A stretch of 64,000 nucleotides of DNA. It comes from Candidatus Kryptonium thompsonii. GTDB lineage: Bacteria > Bacteroidota > Ignavibacteria > Kryptoniales > Kryptoniaceae. Numbering within the stretch: the stretch's first letter is position 1; each line of letters begins with the position of its first letter. The notes beneath the pieces are model-generated. The model ran no database searches. It had not been told where the DNA came from and saw only the letters and a program-made list of their open reading frames with translations. The stretch lies in NCBI GenBank assembly GCA_001442925.1, contig LDXX01000007.1:1-64000 (forward strand), in the 5' to 3' direction. Shown piece by piece: positions 1-8,977 of this stretch. The position numbers and the translations under genes are program-made.

Positions 1-65
1 TATATTTCTACAGTTTGATCACGAATAAGTTTTCAAGTGTTAAGAAGATGGTTTTGGTGAAGTAG
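1..65 (+). CDS. 3' end of a T9SS cargo protein (partial)
   Basis: Only the last 20 codons lie in the window, read from base 3 to the TAG at 63-65. They end in [11 protein letters not shown], which is almost the same as the end of the type IX secretion C-terminal sorting domain of the propeller protein that ends at 13189 ([20 protein letters not shown]). The nucleotide sequence is also close to that gene's end. The protein is therefore probably an exported or surface-anchored T9SS substrate. The rest of the gene is outside the window, so the N-terminal domains are unknown. Confidence 0.8.
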   Translation, partial: YFYSLITNKFSSVKKMVLVK

Positions 66-120
66 GGCATTTCGTGAAATGCCCTTACTTAAGGGTGAAG
101 GCATCGTTTTGCCTTTGCCC
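64..120 (+). terminator. tandem hairpins after the T9SS cargo gene
   Basis: Two inverted repeats follow each other. At 64-85 a 9-bp stem (AGGGCATTT / AAATGCCCT) closes a 4-base loop and overlaps the TAG stop codon. At 93-120 an 11-bp stem (GGGTGAAGGCA / TGCCTTTGCCC, two G-T pairs) closes a 6-base loop. Neither has a good T run, so this could be a terminator, an mRNA-stabilising structure, or a dispersed REP-like palindrome. Confidence 0.5.
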
Positions 121-157
121 ATTATTTAAAAAATAAAATTTGTATGGAGGAATAAAT

Positions 158-3100
158 ATGAAGGTAAAATTATTTACTGTCGCGTTGTTTTTAACGATAT
201 TCTTAACTGTCAATTCTTCTCTGCAATGTCAATCTATTAGCGGAGAATTAATGCTCAATCCGTTCCCGTCGCCTTATATTAATGACTGGCAAAGTAATCC
301 ATCTGCATTAGGAGTGCTAAAAATTTCAAATCCTTCTTCCTCCACAATTCAGATAAAACTCAGAGTTATCGTTGAACGAGGTAGAAGTGAGATTTTTAGA
401 ATTTTAACCAATCCAATTTCATTAACTGGAGCGCCTGTTCAGGTAATTGATAATACAAACATCGTGCGTCTTTCAGATGTTTCATTCAGAGATACGGGTT
501 ATAGAGACAAAGTTATGAAGACTGGAAGATTGCTTGAAGGGGAATACACAGTTTGTGTAAACATAGAAGATATGACAGGCAATGTTTTAGCAAGCAATAT
601 CTGTGCTAATTTTACAATTCTTTATCCAGATCCGCCGAGATTAATCGCACCTGTGGATAATGCAAATTTAGATCCAACAACTGCTTATCCTACATTTCAA
701 TGGACCCCTGTTGTTGTGCCATCTACTTATGAGGTAAAGTACACTTTAAAAATTGTCGAAGTAATGAGAGGGCAAACCCCAGCGCAGGCAATAAGTGCAA
801 ATATACCCGTTTATGAAAATAATCAAATCACAACTAATACTTTTGTTTATCCTATTGATGCACGAGAATTAGTAGCAGGTAAAACTTATGCTTGGCAAAT
901 TCAGGCGCTTGATCGGTTTGGTCTCCCACCAACTCAGAATGATGGTAAATCCGAGATTTTCACATTTACTAAAAGTGCTGTATCGGGCACAGGTAATCTT
1001 ACCGTTGTTTATCCTTTGAACAATGATACTATTCCCTGGAATTACTTTCCAATAATATTCAGATTTGATCCTTATTCAGATTCATACCGTAGATGTCGTT
1101 TTCAATTCCAGTTATTTGAAAATGGATCATCACTATATTCCTGGAACAGAGAATTAAGTTGGCCAGATGGTCCAGAGCGCTCCCAGGAACGGGTATTAGG
1201 TGTAGATATCACTCAAGAAGAATCCCAGCATTTATCGCTCAATAAGCGTCTTAATGAATCTCCGGCACCGCCAATGTTTGTGCGTGGAAGAAATTATAAC
1301 TGGACGGCTGATATAGAAATCAGGAGCGATGCAAGGACCGAAATCAGTGGAAGCTTAAGAGGCAATTTCAGTATTGGGATGGGGAAACCAATTTTAAGAC
1401 AACCTGCAAATAATGATACTCTACCTCCTGGGAGGATAAATTTATTGTTTAAGACTTCAGATGCCCCTACCAGAATTGCACCTCCTTTTTCAATTCTTCA
1501 GTCAGGAAGAGGAAAAACGCCAGCCACATTTTTTAATGGTGGAATTGATGAAAGATGGGTACTTGAAATCTCAAGGGATAATTTCCAAACCGTTGACACA
1601 ATTTTAGCCAATGAGAGATTAGGATCTGGAATTGATTTGAACGGTGCCATTGATAACCCTTCAAGTGTTCTTTCTCAACTTTACAAAGATGTAAATGTGC
1701 CTTACACAGCTAACGATACTGGCTGGTATTACTGGAGAGTTAAGTGGTTATCCGATCCAAACAATCTTAATAGCACTGCTTATCGCACGAGCGATGTTTA
1801 CAGATTTTATATCGGCACCCGTAGAGGCAGGGAGATTGTTTCGACACCTGGGGACTGCTTAGCTGATTGCGAAGCTCCGGAAATTTCAGATAGACGTCCT
1901 GTTACAACTGCAAGAGTTGGAAGTAGGCTTCGGATTGGTTTATTTACATTAACTGTAACCGAGATACGATGGACGGATGAAACAGCGAGCGGGAAAGGCA
2001 CCATAAATGTTCCTTTTCTCAGAGCGCCAATAAGAGTTGTTTTTAATAACATAAGGGTTAATGGAGATAATAAAATTTATGAAGGTGATGTTCATGCTGA
2101 ATATGACAGCGAGAGTGTAATTCCTTCTGCTTTTCGTTTGGCTGGTGAATTAGCTGGCATGAGCGATGATGAACTTCAAAACTTAAATACTTTTGTAAAT
2201 CAGACTTCCAGACTTGTAAGTGCTCTTGTAGATAGCACTCCAATTGGATTGCCGATAGGTTTAGATAGAATGGTAGAGGGAAGAAGATATACAATTGCAA
2301 TTGTCGGAATGAATTTCACTCCTCGACGGGCTGAATTAAATGCAATTATTGCATTGGAGTTTCCTGAACTGCATGGTTGGTTGGGTTTAGGTGCAAAAGA
2401 TATATGTTTTCATCCAAATGGTCTTAATATGGGGAGAGGAATGCTTTATTTACCAATTGATAGAGATTTAGTATGGTCAGATGATATAACAATTAGATTG
2501 AAGAGAACTCAAATCAGTTCTGATGCTGATTCAGGTACTTTTGTCAGGTGGGATTGTAATGGATTTGTTAGTTTAACTATAGCAGGCGAGATTATCTTTG
2601 GTCGTAATCTTCTTGTTGAAGATTTAGATGATGGTAACATTGGGTCAGATCAGATTAAAGCTGAATTTAGAACAACAGTAAGAAGACATGACAACTGGAT
2701 TGTCTCACTTACTTTCAATAAACCATTTCAGATTCGTGGTGTTGAAGGATTTGGGTTTAGAATAGAGGAAGCATGGTTGGATTTTTCAGACCGTGAGAAT
2801 CCAACTTCTTTTAACTTTCCCTCAAACTATAGATACACAGGCGATCAACTTTTGTGGAAAGGATTTTATTTAAAGACGGTAGAAATAAAACTTCCTGGGC
2901 AGTTTAGAACTTACGATTCTCCAACTCAGAGAGTAAGTTTTAGGGCAAATAATATGATTATTGATAGAACTGGTTTCACTGCAAATATTAGAGCTGAAAA
3001 TGTTTTGAGAAATGGAAATCTGGATGGCTGGAGCTTTTCGATTGATACAATTTATTTTGACATGGTTCAAACTTCATTCTCACGAGCCGGATTTACGGGT

Positions 3101-6100
3101 CAGATAGGGACTTCATTCACAGATTCTACTTTACTTTACAGGTCTGTTCTTAGTATGGATACGACAAGTAGGAATTTGAGCTATAATTTCACAATAGAGC
3201 CACCACGATCAGGAATAAATTTCAACTTGTGGCAGGCAACGCTTGAACTTGAACCAACTACTAATATTCGTGTAGATATTGACAGATCAGGATTTCAAGC
3301 GAGAGCGGTGTTGAATGGAAGATTAAACATAAATGCAGATTTGCCGCCGGTGGGTCGGACTAATTTTACGGGATTAAGATTTCAAGGGTTAACTTTCCAA
3401 ACAAGGCCTCCTTATATAGCTTGTCCTGATAGTTGCGTAAGATTTGGAAGCGCAAGTCCGCAAAAGTTTTTGGCAATGGAACAAAGTGATTTTTCACCCA
3501 ATGTTCCTAATCCACCAGATAGAGGTCGGACGGGTGGATTTCCAGTATCCATACAGAATGTTAGAGTTACTACAAGGGATAGCAGCGTACATTTAGCTGG
3601 AATAGAATTTGATTTAAGTTTGAATCTTACAGGGGAATCAAATACATTTTCAGCAGCGACAACCCTTGCGATTCTTGGTAGATTAAATCTCCCAAGAACC
3701 GGAAGGCAATTTTGGGAATTTGACAGAGTTGAATTTGATTCAGTAAGTATTTCTGGGGATGTGGGTATTGTACGATTAAATGGTGGGCTGAGGTTTTACA
3801 ATCAAGATCCTACTTACGGAAATGGTTTTAAAGGGTTCGTTCGTGCAACATTTCGTCCGACAATTAGTGCACAGGTTGCTGCACAGTTCGGCACCAAAGA
3901 TGGATATAGATATTGGTTTGTAGATGCTCAGGCGGTCTTTAGTCCAGGGATAACTATAGTTCCAGGGCTTGACATTTATGGTTTCGGAGGAGGTGCTTGG
4001 TATCACATGCGAAGGGCTTCACCTCTTCCTGATGCTGGGTCACTTAGAACTGCTGGAACAGCTGACACTACAGGGAGAGGGAGACCGGGTGGGACGCTAA
4101 GTGGTGTTACATACGTTCCAAATGACTCAATTGCTTTTGGATTTGAGGCCACTGTTATTTTCGGAAATACCGGCGGTGGTCAAACTTATAATGCAGATGC
4201 AACATTAGGTGCGGAATTTAATTCTGGAGGTGGCGTCAGTCAAATGTATCTTAGGGGAGATGTTTACTTCCTAACTCACATTAATAACAGAACTAATGTT
4301 CCAATTAGGGGTTCAGCAAGGATTAACTATAATTTTCGGGATACTATTTTTAGCGGAATATTTGATGTTAACATAAATTACCTTCGCATTCTCACGGGAG
4401 GAGGCACAGTTAATCTCTATATATCGCCATCCACCTGGCATATACACATTGGTACTCCAACGGAACCTATTAATGTTAATATTAATATCCCTGGCTTAGA
4501 TAGCACTGAATTCAGTGCTTATTTTATGGTAGGCATGAATTTACCTCCTGCTCCCGATTTACCTGATGATGTAAGAAGTATAACTGGAATAAGATATCCA
4601 GATCGAGATGTTACTGCACAAGAAAGAGGAAATGGCTTTGCTTTTGGGGCAAGGCTTAGAAGTAGAACAAATATAGGAAGGTTATCATTGGGACCTTTTA
4701 TTGCAAGATTGGATTTAGTAAAAACTGGATTTGATATGGCGTTTAAAAATTATCCGGGTTTAACATGCGAAGGTTTTCCACCAGGTACACCTATTGGTAT
4801 TAACGGTTGGTATGCATCTGGACAATTGTGGGCATATTTACAAGGTGAAATAGGTATTAATGTTGATGCATGGTTTGCCAGCGGAGTATTTAAAATAATT
4901 GATGTTGGAGTAGCTGCAGCACTTCGGGGAGGTTTGCCTAATCCTACCTGGTTAAGTGGTAATGTGGGTGGTTATTACAATATCCTTGGTGGACTTGTCA
5001 GAGGAAATTGTAGTTTTGAGTTTACTCTCGGAGAGAGATGCCGTATTCCAACTGAATCACCTTTAGCTGCTATTCGAATTCTGGAAAGTTTAGTTCCTGG
5101 AGACGGAGCAACAAATGTTGATCCATATATTAACCCCGTAGCAGCTTTTAACGCTGAAGTTTACACGCCATTTGAAATTGAGCAGGTTCGTGATGATGGG
5201 AGTAAAGTAACCCGGAGATTTAGATTTATTATTGAAAGATTTGAACTCAGGAGAGGCTCATCAACCGTACCCTGTACACAACAGATTGCTGATAATGGAC
5301 TTGGTGCTGCTCTCGTACCAATTGATATGTTAGAACCTAGAACAGATTATAATGTAACGATCAGGATTCGTGGTCAGGAATTTATTGATGGCCAGTGGAG
5401 AAATGCGCGCAAAGCTGATGGCTCAGAAATAATTGCTGAATTAAGTCATAATTTCACAACCGGGAATGCCCCTGATCATATTCCACCGGACGCCGTTGCT
5501 TATTCTTATCCATTTCATACTCAAAGATATTTTCTGATTGATGAGTGTAGATCAGGGGTTATTCAATTAAAGCAAGGAAGGCCTGATTTGTTTAATGTGA
5601 GTATTCCAGACTACGATATAAGCTATCATGTTAAATTTGTTCCAGTTGATGGGGGACCAATTCTTACTACTGAAGCAAGATATAATAATTCTACCCAAAC
5701 TATCTCATTCCAGATCCCCGCAGGACTCCAAACATCAACAACTTATGCTGCTCAATTAATCAGAAGGAAAACACCAAGACCTGGAACAGTGGCATCTGCC
5801 GTCTCTGAAAATTATTATGCTCAGAGACTCAGTAATATATTATTAAGAACGCGTACTTCAGTTGCCCCAGGAGTAGAGGTTCGACAAACGAGAATAGATG
5901 GAAGAATCACAACTGATCCCAATGAAAAAATTTATTATGTATTCTTCTTCAGAACCAGTCGATATAGAAATCTTCAGAGCAAAATTAATCAGTTAACATT
6001 TGTTTCAACTAGATGGGAATCTAGGGGTGGTGATTCTTACCAAGGCAACTCAGCATTAGTACTTTACCCAACATTTAATACACAAGAATTGTTTGATATT

Positions 6101-6856
6101 TTTGATGTGGAAGGACATACTTATCGGTTGGGTTTAACTACTTACAGAATTCCACCTTTAGTGAGAACACTTGATGGTCACCAAAATAATTGGTACAATA
6201 CTTTTGCGTATCCAGTTATTTACGAATACTATAATGAATTTAGATATCGTACAACACAAAGCTTAAGAGCTCAAGAACCATATGGAATTCCACCATTTTA
6301 TACTGTTACAATAACTTTTGCGGACCCTCCTTTGGATGAAAGTGAGTATTTACCACAGAGTCAATCTTCTTCAGCTCAATATGCATCGATAATGAGTTCA
6401 ATTGGAGTTAATCTCTGGAGTAGTTCTTTCAGTGGTGGTAGAAGAAGTAGTGGTTCCGGTGGTAGGATTGGTGGAAGTCGGGACCTCATTGTCGGTGGTA
6501 GAATTGGTGATGGTACTGCTGGTACTGCTGTAAGATCTACCAGTCAACAAGTGGAATTAGAAATGATAACCGACGCAATTGCGAGTGCAGATTATAGAAG
6601 ATTATGGGCTATGACATCAAATTACATTCTTCAAAATGGTCATCCAAATAGTCAACGACGCAATCAAAGCGCTTACCCTGAGCGATTGCGGTCACGGATG
6701 ATAGGATTTTTGAGATCGAGTTGGCGACATTTAGATAGAGGTTCATATAGGGTAGGTTTTAAATTTAATGCGATAAACTGCATAAATTCTGATCGTGTGC
6801 CAACTTATTATAAAGACTACAACTATGATTATCCAACTATAAATATTTATAGGTGA
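158..6856 (+). CDS. giant exported surface protein with FN3/Ig-like domains
   Basis: This is a 2232-residue protein with an N-terminal signal peptide (about residues 1-26, ending near LQCQS). The start is the ATG at 158, which has GGAGG eight bases upstream; an in-frame TTG at 140 lies before that Shine-Dalgarno and is unlikely. The first 160 residues resemble the N-terminal part of large Bacteroidota surface proteins (TANFOR-like, by memory only). FN3-like segments follow (from about 165, opening with PDPPRLIAPVDN). The middle is a long beta-rich stretch with many amphipathic strands. An Ig-like SbsA/Big_5 type segment starts near residue 1646 (LVPGDGATNVDPYINP). A Gly/Ser-rich linker lies near 2090-2130. 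No T9SS sorting domain is visible. It is followed with a 4-base gap by an FN3 protein and then an outer-membrane barrel, which suggests one exported complex. The function is unknown. Confidence 0.85.
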   Translation: MKVKLFTVALFLTIFLTVNSSLQCQSISGELMLNPFPSPYINDWQSNPSALGVLKISNPSSSTIQIKLRVIVERGRSEIFRILTNPISLTGAPVQVIDNTNIVRLSDVSFRDTGYRDKVMKTGRLLEGEYTVCVNIEDMTGNVLASNICANFTILYPDPPRLIAPVDNANLDPTTAYPTFQWTPVVVPSTYEVKYTLKIVEVMRGQTPAQAISANIPVYENNQITTNTFVYPIDARELVAGKTYAWQIQALDRFGLPPTQNDGKSEIFTFTKSAVSGTGNLTVVYPLNNDTIPWNYFPIIFRFDPYSDSYRRCRFQFQLFENGSSLYSWNRELSWPDGPERSQERVLGVDITQEESQHLSLNKRLNESPAPPMFVRGRNYNWTADIEIRSDARTEISGSLRGNFSIGMGKPILRQPANNDTLPPGRINLLFKTSDAPTRIAPPFSILQSGRGKTPATFFNGGIDERWVLEISRDNFQTVDTILANERLGSGIDLNGAIDNPSSVLSQLYKDVNVPYTANDTGWYYWRVKWLSDPNNLNSTAYRTSDVYRFYIGTRRGREIVSTPGDCLADCEAPEISDRRPVTTARVGSRLRIGLFTLTVTEIRWTDETASGKGTINVPFLRAPIRVVFNNIRVNGDNKIYEGDVHAEYDSESVIPSAFRLAGELAGMSDDELQNLNTFVNQTSRLVSALVDSTPIGLPIGLDRMVEGRRYTIAIVGMNFTPRRAELNAIIALEFPELHGWLGLGAKDICFHPNGLNMGRGMLYLPIDRDLVWSDDITIRLKRTQISSDADSGTFVRWDCNGFVSLTIAGEIIFGRNLLVEDLDDGNIGSDQIKAEFRTTVRRHDNWIVSLTFNKPFQIRGVEGFGFRIEEAWLDFSDRENPTSFNFPSNYRYTGDQLLWKGFYLKTVEIKLPGQFRTYDSPTQRVSFRANNMIIDRTGFTANIRAENVLRNGNLDGWSFSIDTIYFDMVQTSFSRAGFTGQIGTSFTDSTLLYRSVLSMDTTSRNLSYNFTIEPPRSGINFNLWQATLELEPTTNIRVDIDRSGFQARAVLNGRLNINADLPPVGRTNFTGLRFQGLTFQTRPPYIACPDSCVRFGSASPQKFLAMEQSDFSPNVPNPPDRGRTGGFPVSIQNVRVTTRDSSVHLAGIEFDLSLNLTGESNTFSAATTLAILGRLNLPRTGRQFWEFDRVEFDSVSISGDVGIVRLNGGLRFYNQDPTYGNGFKGFVRATFRPTISAQVAAQFGTKDGYRYWFVDAQAVFSPGITIVPGLDIYGFGGGAWYHMRRASPLPDAGSLRTAGTADTTGRGRPGGTLSGVTYVPNDSIAFGFEATVIFGNTGGGQTYNADATLGAEFNSGGGVSQMYLRGDVYFLTHINNRTNVPIRGSARINYNFRDTIFSGIFDVNINYLRILTGGGTVNLYISPSTWHIHIGTPTEPINVNINIPGLDSTEFSAYFMVGMNLPPAPDLPDDVRSITGIRYPDRDVTAQERGNGFAFGARLRSRTNIGRLSLGPFIARLDLVKTGFDMAFKNYPGLTCEGFPPGTPIGINGWYASGQLWAYLQGEIGINVDAWFASGVFKIIDVGVAAALRGGLPNPTWLSGNVGGYYNILGGLVRGNCSFEFTLGERCRIPTESPLAAIRILESLVPGDGATNVDPYINPVAAFNAEVYTPFEIEQVRDDGSKVTRRFRFIIERFELRRGSSTVPCTQQIADNGLGAALVPIDMLEPRTDYNVTIRIRGQEFIDGQWRNARKADGSEIIAELSHNFTTGNAPDHIPPDAVAYSYPFHTQRYFLIDECRSGVIQLKQGRPDLFNVSIPDYDISYHVKFVPVDGGPILTTEARYNNSTQTISFQIPAGLQTSTTYAAQLIRRKTPRPGTVASAVSENYYAQRLSNILLRTRTSVAPGVEVRQTRIDGRITTDPNEKIYYVFFFRTSRYRNLQSKINQLTFVSTRWESRGGDSYQGNSALVLYPTFNTQELFDIFDVEGHTYRLGLTTYRIPPLVRTLDGHQNNWYNTFAYPVIYEYYNEFRYRTTQSLRAQEPYGIPPFYTVTITFADPPLDESEYLPQSQSSSAQYASIMSSIGVNLWSSSFSGGRRSSGSGGRIGGSRDLIVGGRIGDGTAGTAVRSTSQQVELEMITDAIASADYRRLWAMTSNYILQNGHPNSQRRNQSAYPERLRSRMIGFLRSSWRHLDRGSYRVGFKFNAINCINSDRVPTYYKDYNYDYPTINIYR

Positions 6857-6860
6857 TAAA

Positions 6861-8960
6861 ATGGTGAAAAATACTTTAAAATTCATCTTTTCACTCATTC
6901 TTTCAGTGACATTTAATGTAGTCGCCCAACAAGGTAATCGGTCAATTGATTCAGTCAGGAATATATATGCAATTGCAAATGTTAAAAGTGATCAAATTAT
7001 AATTCGTTGGGCTCCGCCAAATCATATAGCATGGACAAGAGGGAATGTTTCGGGTTATAAAGTTATAAGATACAGGGTGAATCTTGAAGGGAGAAAACCA
7101 GTTGAAGCAAAACAGATCGGCAATGACACAATTAAACCATTCTCATTAGAGGAATGGAAATCAAAATTTCCACAGGATCATCCTTATGCACCAATCGCGG
7201 TGCAGGCGCTTTATGGGAAGCAGTTCAGGATTAGTGAACAGAATTTTGACATTGCAAATATTAGAACCTTATCACAGGAACAGGAACTTCGTTATTCATT
7301 TGCTTTATTTACAGCAGATATGGATGCACAGGTGGCTGAAGGTTTAGGTTTAAGAGTGGTTGATAAAAATTTTGAAAAGGATGAGCAATATTTATATGTA
7401 ATTATACCTTACGATGTAAGCCAAATGGATACAGGTTACGTTTTTGTCGATACGAGGCTTTTAACTCCAGTTCCAAAAGCTCCAAATCTTGAAAAGAACG
7501 AAATGGAAAATCAGATTGAATTGCGATGGAGCGTTGAAAATATGCAGAATGTTTTTACTGCTTTCTGGATTGAGAGAAGTGAAGATGGCAAAAACTGGGT
7601 ACGGCTAAATAAAACTCCTTACATTCAGGCGACTCAGAATCCAAATCAGCAGGATAAATATATTTATTACACAGATACTACCATCTCAAGAAATTATTTG
7701 CCATACAAATATCGTTTGATAGGTATCACTCCTTTTGCTGAGTTAAGCGAACCGTCAGAAGTAATTGAGGCAATGGGAAGAGACAGAACAGCTCCACAGC
7801 CACCTGTAATTACTTCTATAAAAGATGTTAAAGGTAAAATAGAGCTTGAGTGGAAAATAGAAAACCCACCTTCTGATTTGAAAGGTTTTATAATTGGTAG
7901 AAGCAATTCAATTGGAGGAGAGTATAAACCACTTACGACACAAATACTTGAACCTTCTGTTAGAAAATTTACAGATAATAGTCCTGATCCTATAAATGAA
8001 AATTATTATGTAGTTTTTGCTTTGGACACAGCAAATAATGCAAGTGTTTCAATGCCAGCGTATGGATTTCTTATTGATTCCATCCCACCAGCTAAACCGG
8101 TTGGATTAACTGGAAGTATTGATACTCTTGGTATAGTTAGGCTTCACTGGCCCTTAGGAAAAGATCCTGATATCACAGGCTACAGAGTATATTTTGCTAA
8201 TGCTATTGATCACGAATTTAGCAATTTAACTCCATATCCCATTCAAGATACTGTGTTTGTTGATACGCTAAATCTTAATACCCTTACGAAGGAAATATAT
8301 TATCAGATCGTTGCGGTTGACAGAAACTTTAACCACAGTGCTCGCTCGGACATTTTAAAATTAGTAAAGCCTGATATAGTTCCCCCTGTACCACCACTCA
8401 TTTCAGATTATCTTGTAACGGATTCGTCTGTTGTTTTAGATATTATTCCGAGTTTAAGTGATGATGTAGCTAAATATATTATATTCAGAAAAGGAGGTAA
8501 AGAAAAAGATTGGACTCAAATTCTTGTTCTAAGCAGAGAATCACTAAATAAAAAGAAAATTATCGATAACACTGTAACTGGTCCTAATTTTTATTCATAT
8601 GCACTTCAAGCAGTAGATAGTTCAGGAAATAAGTCAGAATTATCTCCATCAGTCGGTGTTAAGGTAAATCAAAGTATTAAAGTTTTTCAAATTGAAGGAT
8701 TAAATGCCAGTTACGATAGTCAGAAAAAGGCTATCATACTTACCTGGATGAAGCCGAAGAGTGAGGTGGAATATTATGTAATTTACAAAAGGGTTAACGG
8801 TGGGAAATTTGAGAATTTTGCTTCAGTCGGTCCAGATAAAGTCAATTTCACAGATACTGAGTTAATATATCAGGGTGAGTATCAATATGGAATTAAGGCG
8901 GTATTCAAGAATAATGAGTCTCCGATATCTTTCAGTCCAATTGTTTTAGTCAAATATTAA
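6861..8960 (+). CDS. exported fibronectin type III repeat protein
   Basis: A 699-residue protein with a signal peptide (about 1-22, ending VVAQQ). It contains at least five FN3-like units of roughly 100 residues, beginning near residues 206, 310, 409, 507 and 612. Each starts with a proline-rich linker such as PPQPPVIT or PPAKPVGL and has the Trp and Tyr pattern of the fold. A divergent N-terminal unit (about 30-200) precedes them. The ATG is four bases after the upstream stop, and AGGTGA overlapping that stop can serve as Shine-Dalgarno, so the two genes are probably translationally coupled. No sorting domain is seen. FN3 repeats are commonly binding or spacer modules. The likely role is a periplasmic or surface partner of its two neighbours; the specific function is unknown. 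Confidence 0.85.
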   Translation: MVKNTLKFIFSLILSVTFNVVAQQGNRSIDSVRNIYAIANVKSDQIIIRWAPPNHIAWTRGNVSGYKVIRYRVNLEGRKPVEAKQIGNDTIKPFSLEEWKSKFPQDHPYAPIAVQALYGKQFRISEQNFDIANIRTLSQEQELRYSFALFTADMDAQVAEGLGLRVVDKNFEKDEQYLYVIIPYDVSQMDTGYVFVDTRLLTPVPKAPNLEKNEMENQIELRWSVENMQNVFTAFWIERSEDGKNWVRLNKTPYIQATQNPNQQDKYIYYTDTTISRNYLPYKYRLIGITPFAELSEPSEVIEAMGRDRTAPQPPVITSIKDVKGKIELEWKIENPPSDLKGFIIGRSNSIGGEYKPLTTQILEPSVRKFTDNSPDPINENYYVVFALDTANNASVSMPAYGFLIDSIPPAKPVGLTGSIDTLGIVRLHWPLGKDPDITGYRVYFANAIDHEFSNLTPYPIQDTVFVDTLNLNTLTKEIYYQIVAVDRNFNHSARSDILKLVKPDIVPPVPPLISDYLVTDSSVVLDIIPSLSDDVAKYIIFRKGGKEKDWTQILVLSRESLNKKKIIDNTVTGPNFYSYALQAVDSSGNKSELSPSVGVKVNQSIKVFQIEGLNASYDSQKKAIILTWMKPKSEVEYYVIYKRVNGGKFENFASVGPDKVNFTDTELIYQGEYQYGIKAVFKNNESPISFSPIVLVKY

Positions 8961-8977
8961 AAAAATCAGAGGGATCT

